Position numbers and translations under genes: made by a program
Origin: Theropithecus gelada
Lineage: Eukaryota > Chordata > Mammalia > Primates > Cercopithecidae
Reading direction: 5' to 3'
Length of the DNA stretch: 64,000 nt
Assembly (NCBI RefSeq): GCF_003255815.1
Contig: NC_037677.1
Span: forward strand, 109,250,326 to 109,314,325
The notes under the pieces: generated by a model
Database searches by the model: none
What the model was told of the DNA's origin: nothing
Seen by the model: the letters and a program-made list of their open reading frames with translations, nothing else
Shown here: in pieces, positions 10,045 through 21,669 of the stretch
Layout: each line of letters opens with the position of its first letter
Position numbering within the stretch: position 1 is the stretch's first letter

Positions 10045-10686
10045 CTTAAAAGTATAGAGGTAGTATCTTTTGTTCTTTGGTGTATTACTACACGGTGCAG
10101 TCAGTATAAATTAAATGCTAGAGATCAATTATTCTCTTCCAAAGTGAAGAGAAAATAAACAACCATAGCAAAACAAAATGCAACAACCACCACCAACAAA
10201 AAACAGAGTCATTAAGATTCGTTGTCATGGATATAGATAGATCAGAGCAAACACTTCACATTTCTTATGTATCAGAAGGCTAGTCTATTCTTCCAGAACC
10301 TAGAGGCCTCTGTAAACTCATTCTGTCTCAGAATAGCCTTAACCAGACAGATATATTTAACTTTAATAATGACATGAAGGCCTTTTTGAATGGTTCCAAT
10401 AGAAACATTAGAAATTGTTTATTCCTAACTTTTATTTGGTTTTGTTTTTCTAAAAGCAAAACAATTTGGAGACTCACGAGATTTTATAGGTGTCATCTAT
10501 TTTGAAACACTGTTTACTTGTATGATGTTTATTCATTGAAGGTTGTGAACATTACGGGTTTTACTGCATGGCAAACTAATGCTATTTTTACAATATACTT
10601 TATATATAGTGTCACTTTTTCGGTGCTTCTTTTAATGTTTCCTTGTTGCATATCCGCAAAAAGTCATGATTAGAACTCCTATATAG
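10045..10686. other. Intronic sequence, unique
   Basis: AT-rich; no repeat or exon recognised. Confidence 0.5.
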
Positions 10687-10990
10687 GGCCGGGCATGGTG
10701 GCTCATGCCTGTAATTCTAGCACTTTGGGAGGTCAAGGTGGGCGGATCACGACGTCAGGAGATCCTGGCTAACAGGGTGAAACCCCATCTCTACTAAAAA
10801 TACAAAGAGTTAGCCGGGCATGGTGGCATACGCCTGGAGTCCCAGCTACTCAGGAGGCTGAGGCAGGAGAATCGCTTGAACTCAGTAGGTGGAGGTTGCA
10901 GTGAGCCGAGATCACGCCACTGCACTCTAGCCTGGGAGACAGAGTGAGACTCCATCTAAAAAAAATAAATAAATAAAAAATAAAAAATAA
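10687..10990 (+). mobile_element. Alu (AluY-like) with small internal deletion
   Basis: Starts GGCCGGGCATGGTGGCTCAT. GATCACGACGTCAGGAGATC is followed directly by CTGGCTAACAGGGTGAAACC, so the usual GAGACCAT between them is missing. The CTGGCTAACA box fits AluY. The A-rich tail has AAAT units. Confidence 0.93.
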
Positions 10991-12132
10991 CGGCAGTATA
11001 AAAGACTCTCTTTTTCTTTAGCATTTAACTCTTAAGTAAAGAAGAAATTTAAAAGTAAAGTAAAATTGTAAATAAGTAATTGCACCTTTATTTCTGTACT
11101 GTATATTACATAAAGATAGACAATATGATTGACCTAAAAGTTCTAAATAAATAAACTTAAATCAGAATGTGAGGATTAAGGAGTAAAATGATAGTACCAA
11201 AAGATTACCTTTGATACAGTTGCTTTTTAGATGTGTAAAAATTGTTTACTTGACACACAGTGCTTTGGAATTAATATGTGCAAGCATGTTGTTTGTGGGG
11301 GGAACCCCTTATAGTCTCTACATATGTGAATGAAAGATGGGATTTGTTTGAATTACTCTATAGCCTTCATTGTTAAAATCAGAATTAAGTTCTTTGTTTA
11401 GTGAAGCATTCGTAGCAATCCTTGAGATTTTCGAGCAGGGCTGGTTGTTGGCAGAGAGTTCTTGGTGTATTATGCTGTTTACCTAAGGGTTTTATTCAAG
11501 GAGCTCTCTGAACAGCTGGGCTGATTATTGAAAATGCCTCATAGTAACTTCCAGCCTAGGCTGATCGATATCGGTGCAAAGCTTTACATGGGAGGGAGCT
11601 ATTTAAACATTGAGAGCCCCAGGGATAAAAGAGAATGAAAAAATAATGCTGGACAAATATGCTGAAATGTTCAAAAGAAGAGAGAAGTATCTTGTCTTGG
11701 TATAGAGGGGAAATTCCTAAACAAACAAGCTAGAAAATTTGTAAGCTGATCTCATTACACCCTAAACATTTACTTATTTTAACTTATAACAATCCCCTAA
11801 ATATTTATTTATCTTATAACAACACCCTAAGTATTTGGTGGCAAGAGGAAAGATTAATTAAAAGTACCAAAGACCAATTTTATTTTTATTTATTTTGAAA
11901 TGTAACCTATTGCATAAAATTCCATGAGACACTTTTTAGTGATAATATTGGGAAATATTTAACTTTATTGTCAAATGGATTCAGCTCTCATAGTTTAAAC
12001 ATAGCACCAATGTACTTCACCCAAATGTAAGCAGAAAAGTCCTATTTCTTTAATTTTTTTTTTTACTACAGAGATCTAGAATACAGATATTACCATTTCC
12101 TTCTGGCTTAGTCCTAGCAAAACAGGTTGGGC
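10991..12132. other. Intronic sequence, repeat-poor
   Basis: No exon or transposon recognised. TTACTTATTTTAACTTATAA and a near copy, TTTATTTATCTTATAAC, at about 11770-11820 form a small imperfect local repeat with CAACACCCTAA/CAATCCCCTAA. The 11400-11660 stretch is less AT-rich. Confidence 0.5.
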
Positions 12133-13380
12133 TTTTTTTTTTTTTTTTTTTTTCTGTTTTTAAACAGTTTAATAAAATAAATAAAAACTGTACTAGAGAT
12201 AGGAGATCTTATCTCCTAAAGGCATTTGGTGGAATTATGACATTGAAGCAAAAGTATCAGCATTTAAAAGCCTGTTTCTTTCTACAAAATGGAAGAACAG
12301 AGAAATACGCCAAAAAGGGAGGGGAAAACACTCAGTTTATCAAAGTAGAAACCTGTATCGAGAAATCCTACATCTTGTTACATCCAGGATTTCTTACTTT
12401 TGCTCTGCTCATGAACAACAGACAGAAAGTTCAGAAACACAAAGGCAATCAATATGAAAACTGTGAAAGTCTCTTAATTAATCAACTCACACAAACTCTC
12501 CAAGTAAGAGGATTTTACAAACATTTCAATTAAAGCCTTCCCTTTTTATTACTAAATTTCATTGACAATTAAAAATGCATAATGAGAGTTGACATGATTA
12601 TAAAAAGCAAAATATCATTTAAATACTGAGCTTTTAGACTTATAGGAGAGTGATTTTCTGATGCTTATTCTTTTGATGAATCACATAGACAATTACTAAT
12701 TGGATAGCTATTCTATAACAGTGACATTTTGAAATTTTCAAAATGGGTAGGTCTTTGAACATGTTTGTATTTCCCTCCTCATGTTAACATCATCATTTTG
12801 GCATACTCAGACCAAGAAGCTTCATGTCTGACTCACTAATGAAATTCAACAATCATACATATGCAAAGAACTACTAAATTCATTGAAATATTTAAGAACT
12901 GACATGGTGTGACTAGATGTTTTAACATTTAAGAGCTCTAGAACAGGCTGAAAGCACTAGCATCCAACTGTTTACCTATGAATTGATATTGGAATATAAG
13001 AAACTTACATTGAAAAGGTATATACAGAATATGGAAATTTTTATAAAAAACAAAAGCCAGCTTAGTCTAACAGTTTGTTTTGGCTTTTAAAAGAAAAGTT
13101 TATTTGAAATCTTCCATTGACTGTCAGCTGCTGGTTCCAGAAACTACACATATTCCCAATATGGCTTATGCCAGTTTTCTGCTTTGAAGACTGAAAAATA
13201 GACCAGAAGACAAGATATAATTTCATGATTCTGTGCCTCACTTGTGACAGTAGAAAAGTAATTTAACTCCTTTGTGCAGCTTTTCTTCACCAGTAAATTA
13301 GGAATAATCATTGTCCTCCACCTTCTGTTGGGGACTTTGAAGAGTAATGATTCAAGGGCCAATTGGAGTTAAAATAAAAA
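12133..13380 (-). other. Possible 3'-UTR-like retrocopy with poly-A tail (unidentified)
   Basis: A T run of 21 at 12133-12153 is preceded, on the minus strand, by ATTAAA about 17-25 nt before the A stretch. This is the arrangement of a polyadenylated transcript inserted antisense. The sequence to the right is about 1.2 kb of repeat-free AT-rich DNA. I see no coding similarity and no convincing target duplication, so the T run may equally be an unrelated low-complexity tract. Confidence 0.25.
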
Positions 13381-13888
13381 TACGAAATTATTTTTCTTTT
13401 ACCCAAAGAATTAAGTTCATAGAATATGAGAATATTTCTTAAATCATTTTCATTTTTAAGTGCTCATTTAAAAATTCAGCATTTTAAATCTATTTACTTT
13501 GTATTTATATTGCAGAAATACTACACAGATGCTAAAGATGTCATATTAGGACATCTCTAATAGCAGTATCTATCAATGCCATTAAAATGTTATCTATCTA
13601 TGAAGCATAAAATCCCACTGTTTTAAGAGTAAAGCATGGGTGTTTAAAAAATATGCAGAAACGGCCCAATTTATCAGAAACAATAGCAGTCAGTTTTTGA
13701 ATCTGACTAAAATCTTATTTTGCCCATAGCTTGCCTCCTTTCCCACTCCTCCTGCCCCCACCTCTCATGGAGGATAAGTGGACCAATTCACATGGGGATC
13801 AGGCATTCCACAGCCTGGGGGTGGGTAAGGAGGATCTCAACAATCTGGGGAAAAAACAAACAACAACAACAACAAAATCCCCACTAGC
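13381..13888. other. Intronic sequence, unique
   Basis: No feature recognised except an ACAACAACAAC run at about 13860-13873 next to the Alu. Confidence 0.5.
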
Positions 13889-14176
13889 TTTTTTTTTTAT
13901 TTTTATTTTTTTTTTTTGAGACAGAGTCTCGCTCTGTCACCCAGGCTGGAGTGCAGTGGCCAGATCTCAGCTCACTGCAAGCTCTGACTCCCGGGTTCCC
14001 GCCATTCTCCTGCCTCAGCCTCCCGAGTAGCTGGGACCACAGGCGCCGCCACCTCGCCCGGCTAATTTTTTTGTGTTTTTTTTTAGTAGAGACGGGGTTT
14101 CGCCGTGTTAGCCAGGATGGTCTCGATCTCCTGACCTTGTGATCCGCCCGTCTCGGCCTCCCAAAGTGCTGGGATT
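13889..14176 (-). mobile_element. AluYR (Old World monkey AluY), 5' end missing
   Basis: It reads antisense from the T-rich tail to GCCTCCCAAAGTGCTGGGAT, lacking about 25-30 bases of the Alu 5' end. In sense orientation it has GAGCTTGCAGTGAGC, GAGATCTGGCCACTGC (a CpG-decayed CCGGCC) and AGCCGGGCGAGGTGGCGG, a combination I associate with AluYR of Old World monkeys. The bases are little decayed, so it is young. Confidence 0.92.
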
Positions 14177-16510
14177 AATATTTACATGGATCAGGTTGTT
14201 CTACTTTGTAAGTAATTTGTGTGCCTTTATTAACTGCTGAAATGATACACACTTTTACTATATAAAAGGGTTCCAATGTTGATTCCCAATAGAAAAATAC
14301 AGCTAAAGTATTTTAATATTGGCCTATCATTTGGCAGCTACTGAATTAGGCAGTTGTTTTATTTGAAGTCCACCAGTATTCTTTTGTGTATAAGAAAGTA
14401 GTAGCCCTGAGGGTAGTCTGAATGCAAAATACAGGGCTCAGTCCAGAAACAGATCTTGGTGTCATTCATTGTCTGGGCTCCAGAAAGATATTGGATGCTG
14501 TGGGTTAGCGTCCAAATTACTCTATTTATATCTCAGTTTCCAGCCAACAATGGACCATCAGGCATATTCAGATTGGCTGTTTTTGTATAACTTCAAAAGA
14601 ATAGTAAATATTGTGCTGTTGTCTTGTGACTGTTACAGGAAAAGCAATGGATTTTTTTCTTTCCAGGTGATCATTCTGAGAGGGGTTGTGGTGGGGGGCA
14701 GATAGCAAAAGTCACGGATTTTCTCCTGTTGGAAAAAGCTCTATCTGAACAGGCTTGTTGAGCTGTCAGTTGGGCACTTCAGGCTTTCTCTCTGATCATG
14801 CAGTTCGAAAGCCTTTGCAACTCTCCTTCCAGTCCTCCTGCAGGCCCCAGTGATCCCACATGTCCCACATTACCTCCCTGCTACCCCATCCATCAAACAC
14901 ACTAAGCTTGCTGTTGATAAAGGAAAAGCAGAATAGCCACTTTCCTTATTTTGCACAATGCAGAAAGGTTGAGGACCTTTCCCCACTCGCCAGGGCTCAA
15001 AAACGGGAATTTGGAGGGACTCACAGAGGCTATAGCAAATGACCGGGTGATGATGTGCATGACAGTTTGGGCTCAGGAGGGGAAATGACCTTAGCAAGGA
15101 ATAGAAGCGGCAGTTCTGATAGTGTGGAGATGATCTCAGGCAGAAACTCCCAACAGCAACTGGCAAGGGTCCCAGCATCAATTCCGAAGCCCCACTTGCA
15201 GAAGGTCACCCTTAAAAGATCTTCTTCTCTATTACCTTTAGTATCCTGTCCCTTCCAGATGTTCCTTTCCCGTTTCCTAATTATCCATTTTCAGTGACAG
15301 TACTAGATTAGCCAAACTTCCAGTTATATATTTTTTATGCTGCCTGAAGGGCTTGCTTTTACAAACCACATTTGGCCCCATATCAATCCATCGTGTAGAC
15401 AACATCAAGTTTCCAGTTCGCAGCCCGGCTCCTGCACTTTGCGCCTGTCTTTGAACACAAATGGGCCGCAAAAGGAGAGAAACTGTTAGCCTTTGCGAAT
15501 GACTGGAAACAGGGTACCATTGAGCAGAAATGGATCGCACCGTGTTAATACAGGAAGATTCTCAACCCAAATCACTCTTTGAGCACCAAGTTAGCAAGTA
15601 TTGCAATTAAAATGTAATAAATGCGGTATTCATAAACTTATACGTGTCTTGTGCCTTTTGTGCCTGCAGGGTTTCTGTAGGCCTCTATTTATATCAAATA
15701 AATTTCAGATAGTCCAGAACGTAGACCGCATCTGGTTCATTTTTGAAGTGTCCCTCTAGGAGCATTTCTAAAATAGTAGATTGTTCCCATTTTTTTCCTA
15801 ATGAGAACAATCCATGTGTTCGGTGATTTTTAATAATAATGGCTTCAAACAAATTGTTGACTGGTTGCAATGGAATGTACTTTCCAGCAGCTGAGGAGCT
15901 CCGCGCAAAATGTCTGCAGTGTATTCCTCTGATCCCCTGGCTCCATCAGTTCTACGGGTTATCAGCCGGCCCAAGCACAGTTGCTGAAGGGTCAGTAAGA
16001 GAAAGATGGAACAGATATGAAGGATTCGTGGTTCAAAATTAGAGTAACATTTAATAAAAATTTAAAAGGAGTTCCTGATTCTTCTGTTTTTGATTTATGA
16101 ATTTGGGGGCTTAAAAAATTTTGTATTCATAGCATTCAGTATATCAGCACATATACGTATACACTCGTAGTATACAGGGTAGTATGTGTGTGTATGTGCA
16201 TGCCAAATGATTACCATTTATGAGGCATTATATGGAGGGAAATGAATGTGACTGATTCCCTGCTATGGTGAAGTTTGTTACAGTCTAATGGGGAGACGGG
16301 CATGAGCCCAGTTAGTCATTCTTTACTAACTAGGCCAAGCATAGGGAGAAGACTAAAACACCAGCCTTGGGATCTGTGCCATAATAGTGGTACAGATAGT
16401 GAATTGAGTTCAGAGGAGGGAAAAACATTACCAGCTAAGTTGATCATGAAAAACTTCTGGACATTGGTGACACTGGAACTGTATTTAAATGCCTGTTCCC
16501 TGTGCATAAT
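14177..16510. other. Repeat-poor intronic block; candidate conserved element at about 15320-16040
   Basis: More than 2.3 kb with no transposon recognised. 15320-15620 has a balanced composition, several CpGs (GGGCCGCAAAAGG, GAATGGATCGCACCG-like context) and a CTTTGAAC string resembling a TCF/LEF site. The short ORFs look accidental. Conservation cannot be measured here. Confidence 0.45.
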
Positions 16511-16527
16511 TCTCTGAGCGTATTTTC

Positions 16528-16836
16528 TTTTTTCTTTTTTTTTTTTTTAGACAGAGTCTTGGTCTGTCACCCAGGCTGGAGTGCCATAGCACAGTCTGGG
16601 CTCACTGCAACCTCTGCCTCCCGGGTTCAAGCAATTCTCATGCCTCAGCCTCCCAAGTAGCTGGGATTACAGGCACCCGCCACACCACACCTGGCTAATT
16701 TTTTTTTTTTTTTTGGTAGAGATGGAGTTTCACCATGTGGCCAGGGTGGTCTTGAACTCCTGGCCTCAAGACATGATCTGCTGGCCTCAGCCTCCCAAAG
16801 TGCTGGGATTACAGGTGTGAGCCACAGTGCCGGGCC
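16528..16836 (-). mobile_element. Full-length AluS with target duplication
   Basis: Antisense dimeric Alu ending in CACAGTGCCGGGCC. TCTCTGAGCGTATTTTC at 16511-16527 and TCTCTGAGCATGTTTTC at 16837-16853 are the two copies of a 17-bp target duplication, now with a few differences. Confidence 0.95.
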
Positions 16837-17118
16837 TCTCTGAGCATGTTTTCTGTTTCAATTATATTGAATTTTGAGACACACAAGTCAGTGATCATTT
16901 ATGATTATTCAATGTCTTGTAATTTCATAAGTAAATCTTTAAAAATCTTTAAAATTTTAGCTTTACTCAAAATAATCCAAGACCATTTACTATGACTTAA
17001 AGTATTCATAAAGCAAGGTGATTATTACTCTTGAGACCATTGTACGAAGCCCTGAAGTGTGTTACACGTAGGCCAGAAACCTTTCTCCTTTGTTTTATCT
17101 TATGAGTCTGTTAGGTTA

Positions 17119-17145
17119 ATATATATATATATATATATATATATA
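17119..17145. repeat. (AT)n microsatellite, about 13 units
   Basis: Uninterrupted AT dinucleotides; length likely to vary between individuals. Confidence 0.95.
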
Positions 17146-18684
17146 GCTATTTCTGTTCTTCAATACTTGAAAAATGGAATTTTGTGTGCCTCAATCTAAA
17201 AGGAGAATCGTCGAGAGAAGCTCATTCTGTACTGCATAAGCTACGAAAGACTTCAAAATTCCAGAGGAAAACAGACAAAAACTCTTTGCTTATTAGTGTA
17301 CACACCTCCGTTTTCCTAAAGTTGCATAACTAGCTGAATTAGGAAAATGCTGTAAACATTGCATCACTGTTGACATTGAACATTGCATAGCTAGAAAGAA
17401 AGGGATATATATGTAATTTTTTTCATTTGCTATTTCAATAGTCTGAGTCTCAGTGGCAAATGAAAATACAATTGAATCTCAAGTGAATGGCCAGAAACAC
17501 CGTATATTTTATGAAATATGGCAGCATAATGAATAGGAGGTAAAAAAAAAAAATGTCCTGGCTTTCAAGTCCTGATGGTTGTGATGTGATTGAATCATAG
17601 TGCATTCTGTTTGATGTCTCGGCTTTGCTATTCAGATGCACTGCGAAGTATGTGCATCACCCTCTCTGCAAAGTGCACCTGGCAACCCAGCACGGATGTA
17701 GTTTGTTTTCCTTGCATCTGCAAGAAACGTATGTATTCAGAGTAGAATTTACGTAGGAGTATTTTAATTCTTCTAATTGTGATAGTTTCCCCACACAGAG
17801 AAAACTATCAATCAGGTACAAAAGAAACTGCTTAGGATTTGAAGGAATTTGACAATTTTGTTGTAGTTCCTAGCCTGGCAGGTGGTAATAATGCCTATGC
17901 CAGCACTGTCAAAATATGAAAATTAAAGTGACGATGGGTTTTAATGAAATCCATTTGACAAATATAATTAAGGTGTTTTAATATGAAGTCCTGTAATAAA
18001 GACTACCGGTGGACTCCCTGAGGTCCTGACTAATTGTGTAGATTGCTTTTAAGCTTTGAATAGTTTTATTGGATAATGAACTGTTAAGAAGTGTTAGATC
18101 TTTCTTAAGCAGAATTTGGTTTGAAAAAGAAGAGGAGAGACAGGCCTGAGGTGTGGCATTTTAAACATAATTAGAGGAGAGATTTAAGTTAACATCTTTG
18201 ATCTTGCTGTCAGTTTTTGATTAGAGCTGTAAATGCTTTAATCAAGTGTAGTGTAGTCATTACATTTCTAACTGTTTTTTAAACTGCGAAATTACTGAGA
18301 CATTGACATCAATTTTAACACATTCTGAAAATTTACAGCAGAATTGGGCTTCTCTCCCTAGTGTTTGTATTAGAATATCAGCTTATACTGATTTACCAAC
18401 CTTAAGCAGAATGGCAAAATGGTATTATGGTAAGGAATGGTTTAGTTTCAATCACAGTTAGACATAGTAACAAAATTGTACAATTATTTGATATTTATTG
18501 TGCTTTCTAGGAATGTGTTTATCAGTTGAAAGCACTCATATGAACCTGTTCTATTAGAATGTATAGATGAGGAAGGAAGTAACCTCAACGTTTTCTGTCA
18601 AGTAGATTTTATAATGTTAACTGGTTTTAACATTCACTTTTCAAAGAGCCATTGTAGCTGACTATAATCATCCAATGTCATATT

Positions 18685-18755
18685 TGGTTTTGTGCTCCCA
18701 TCCCTAGTGCATAGCAAGTACTCAGTGTGTGTTTGTGGAATGAATGCGGAATCTA
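18685..18755 (+). repeat. L2 3' end
   Basis: TGTGCTCCCATCCCTAGTGC, then ATAGCAAGTACTCAGTGTGT, then GTTTGTGGAATGAATG is the sense L2 terminus (cccagcgcctagcac, catagtaggtgctca, tttgttgaatgaatg). Confidence 0.7.
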
Positions 18756-20095
18756 TTTATGATAGCTGAATATGTACCCAGCTTAAATTTTTCCCCAGAA
18801 TTCAATAAGATCATAAATAAGTGAAATGTAAGGAAATGGTACACTCCTCTTCCCCTTTGCCACCTATCTTAACCCAGTTACTCATTATGGGGTGTAAATG
18901 GGTATATATTTGGTATTTCCCACTAGTTTCAGAAAGCATCACTAGAATGATGAGTTAGACCAGGATTATTCTTGGGGGAGAACAGCTTCCCTAGCATGTC
19001 ACCCACGATTGCAGAAGTGCTAGGGCTATATAAAGGAGCCATGCCCCAGGGCCATTCATTGAAGAAGGCATCCACACTAATTACATGATCTTGAACTTCC
19101 TGCATGTGTATTATGCGTTACATAAGATATGAAATGTGGAGTGAAGAAGTCTAGATTCTAATCCAAGCTCTGCTTGATATGCCATTTAGAAAAAGCACTT
19201 CTCTCCAGATAATCTAATCCAACTCCTGAGTGGAATAAATAACTTCTAAAATCTTCCTGAGTCTAGAATTGTACTGATAAGTGTATGTCTATCTAGTGCG
19301 CTCTCCATAAGAGTTTCTTTACCAACTTTACCCCTTTGCCTTTCTTGCTTTTAATGTTCTCCCTTTTTTACTTTTTTTGGTGCATTTCTACCTATTTCAC
19401 TTGATCATTTGTTTATTTATCCATCCATCCATCCAAGAAGCATGTATTGTATGCCAGGCATTATATGGAAAAGAAAGAACACCAATATACTCTTGTTGTC
19501 TTCTTTCTTTTTTCTTTTTTTTTTTTTTTTGGATTACCTGATGCCAATGTAGTTCCAGGGATGGGAAGTGGGCAGACAGAATAAAATACTGTCTTCTTAT
19601 CATCCGTTTTGATTTATGTGCCATAGGGTGATAGATATATGTTTATAAATAGAAGGAACTGAACTAGATGCCTTTCAACATTTTTTACCTGCAAATTTTG
19701 CTAGAAATACAACCTGTCTTGTAGATTATCCAACTACCTATCCTGTTGTTTTAAATATTTATCATGTACCATTAGTTTCAGGTCAATATGATATGCATTC
19801 TGAAAAAAAACAAAAGCTTGGAAGTTAGAAAAAAATAAAATAAAACTAGGAAGCATTGTTTCCATAGGGTCTTACCTTTGTCTGCTAAGATTTGAGAAGA
19901 AATGTGAGGCACCCAATAGAGTATTAGACACAGGTTGTCAGTAACACTCAGATTTTACATTATATCCAAAGATATCCACATCACTGTGGGGCAGATGAGT
20001 ATGAGTGTAGGAGCAAGAAGCCCAGGGTGGACATCAGGAAATGTGAGTGTGGAGGACCTGCAAAGGTGATGAGCAAATCTGCGAAGAGTACCATG

Positions 20096-20411
20096 ATTTT
20101 TGGTTTTTTGTTTTTTTCGTTTTGAGATGTAGTTTTGCTCTTGTTGCCCAAGCTGGAGTGCAATGGTGCAATCTTGGCTCACTGTAACCTCTGCCTCCCA
20201 GGTTCAAGCACTTTTCCTGTCTCAGCCAGCCTCCTGAGTAGCTGAGATTACAGAAGCATGCCACCACGCCCGGCTAATTTTTTTGTATTTTTAGTAGAAA
20301 CAGAGTTTCACCATGTTAGCCAGACTGGTCTCAAACTCCTGACCTCAGGTGATCAACCCGCCTCGGCCTCCCAAAGTGCTGGGATTACAAGCGAGAGCCA
20401 CCGTGCCCGGC
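20096..20411 (-). mobile_element. Full-length AluS with target duplication
   Basis: Antisense Alu from a T-rich tail to CACCGTGCCCGG. The 7-bp TACCATG at 20089-20095 recurs at 20412-20418. A small duplication is present (CTCAGCCAGCCTCCTGAG). Confidence 0.93.
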
Positions 20412-20534
20412 TACCATGTTCTTTTGTTAGTTGATACAAGACCTTTGGCACATTCCTCTAAGTCTAGCACTTGTGCAATGTTCTGTACTTTGTCCTGATG
20501 GTGGTTCCATTCATATCATATTACCCCATCTAAG

Positions 20535-20630
20535 TGTAGGCTGCTAGGTGTTGGGACCATGCTTTCTTCTTTATTTCTTTGCATGCCTGTTACGTAATTG
20601 ACTCTCCGTAATATTTATTGGCTTGAATTC
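20535..20630 (+). repeat. L2 3' end
   Basis: GTAGGCTGCTAGGTGTTGGG, ACCATGCTTTCTTCTTTATT, then TAATATTTATTGGCTTGAA follow the sense L2 terminus (gggcagggaccatgtctt ... aataaatatttgttgaa), with a shortened middle. Confidence 0.55.
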
Positions 20631-20639
20631 TAATCCTAC

Positions 20640-21327
20640 CTCTGACCTAAAATTTGCCTCCACAGGCAAATAGTTTAACCTTTCTGGAAGAGTTCATTAA
20701 ATGAGTGGAGATTCCATGGGATAAATGAAAGTTACTTTAAAACTTTTTCTTTACTTCCATGGGCATGTTATAAATGGCTTAACTCACCAGCCCACCCCAC
20801 TCTGCCCTTATCCAAATTACGTAAATATTTTCTGTCGGGACCATGACGATTTTCACTTTTGTAATAGCTGTTTAGTGCTTTGAGATTGTGAGGAAAGACC
20901 TGTAGGGTGGGGAGAGATTGTTCAGGTGCAATCTCTTCTGAATCCATAGATATAATCAGAGTCAGGCTCTGCTTATAAAATCATCAACACACTATTTCCC
21001 ACTGTGCTAGGTGTTCTTTTGAAGTCTCTCATCCTAAGCTCTGACCTCATTTCTCAAGATGTATCCACATTTTCTAAATGGAAAATTTTGGCAAATAGAA
21101 GACAGCCCCAACATGCAAAATGTTTTTGAATGTTGCTTTCCGTTTAACACATAAGGACATCAATAAAGTAAAATAAGATATGTGTACTATATTGTGTTAA
21201 CTGGTGTTTCATTAAAGTTGTCAAGATGAAAAGTGTGTTTTTCCATAGTTTATATATAGATTTGTTTATTATCAGTATAGAAAGGATTCCACATAGAAAT
21301 TTTTTGTAAAATAATTACACTTTGTCT
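20640..21327. other. Intronic sequence, mostly unique
   Basis: 20640-20730 has a weak MIR-like order (AATCCTACCTCTGACCT ... AGTTTAACCTTTCTGG). The remainder is unrecognised. Confidence 0.4.
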
Positions 21328-21340
21328 CTGCATTTTTAAA

Positions 21341-21655
21341 ATTTATTTTTAATTTAATTTTTATTTTTTGAGACAAGTTTCACTACTGTTGCCAGGGTGG
21401 GGTGCAGTGGCGCAATCTTAGCTCACTGCAGCCTTCACCTCCAAGGCTCAAGTGATTCTCCTGCCTTAGCCTCCTAAGTAGCTGGGACTACAAGCACATG
21501 CCACCGCACCATGCACCGGCTAATTTTCCTATTTTTGGTAGAGACCGAGTTTTGCCATGTTGCCCAGGGTGGTCTCAAACTCCTGAGCTCAAGCGATCCA
21601 CCCGCCTCAGCCTCCCAAAGTGCTGGGATTACAGGCGTGAGCCACCACACCCAGC
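21341..21655 (-). mobile_element. Full-length AluJ with target duplication
   Basis: Antisense Alu ending CCACCACACCCAGC. GCAGCCTTCACCTCC and CTCAAGCGATCC are AluJ-type. CTGCATTTTTAAA at 21328-21340 matches CTGCATTGTTTTTAAA from 21656. The old age fits the scattered differences. Confidence 0.93.
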
Positions 21656-21669
21656 CTGCATTGTTTTTA

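Larger units (their letters stand above)
16854..20088. other. Repeat-poor intronic block of 3.2 kb
   Basis: The stretch contains an AT dinucleotide run, an L2 3' end and MIR-like traces near 19130-19210 (listed or noted separately), a CCAT run at about 19423-19433 and a poly-T at 19516-19530. 17900-18650 holds many clean, non-repetitive AT-rich motifs such as CTTTAATCAAGTG and CATCTTTGATCTTG, compatible with a regulatory or conserved element. Confidence 0.45.
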
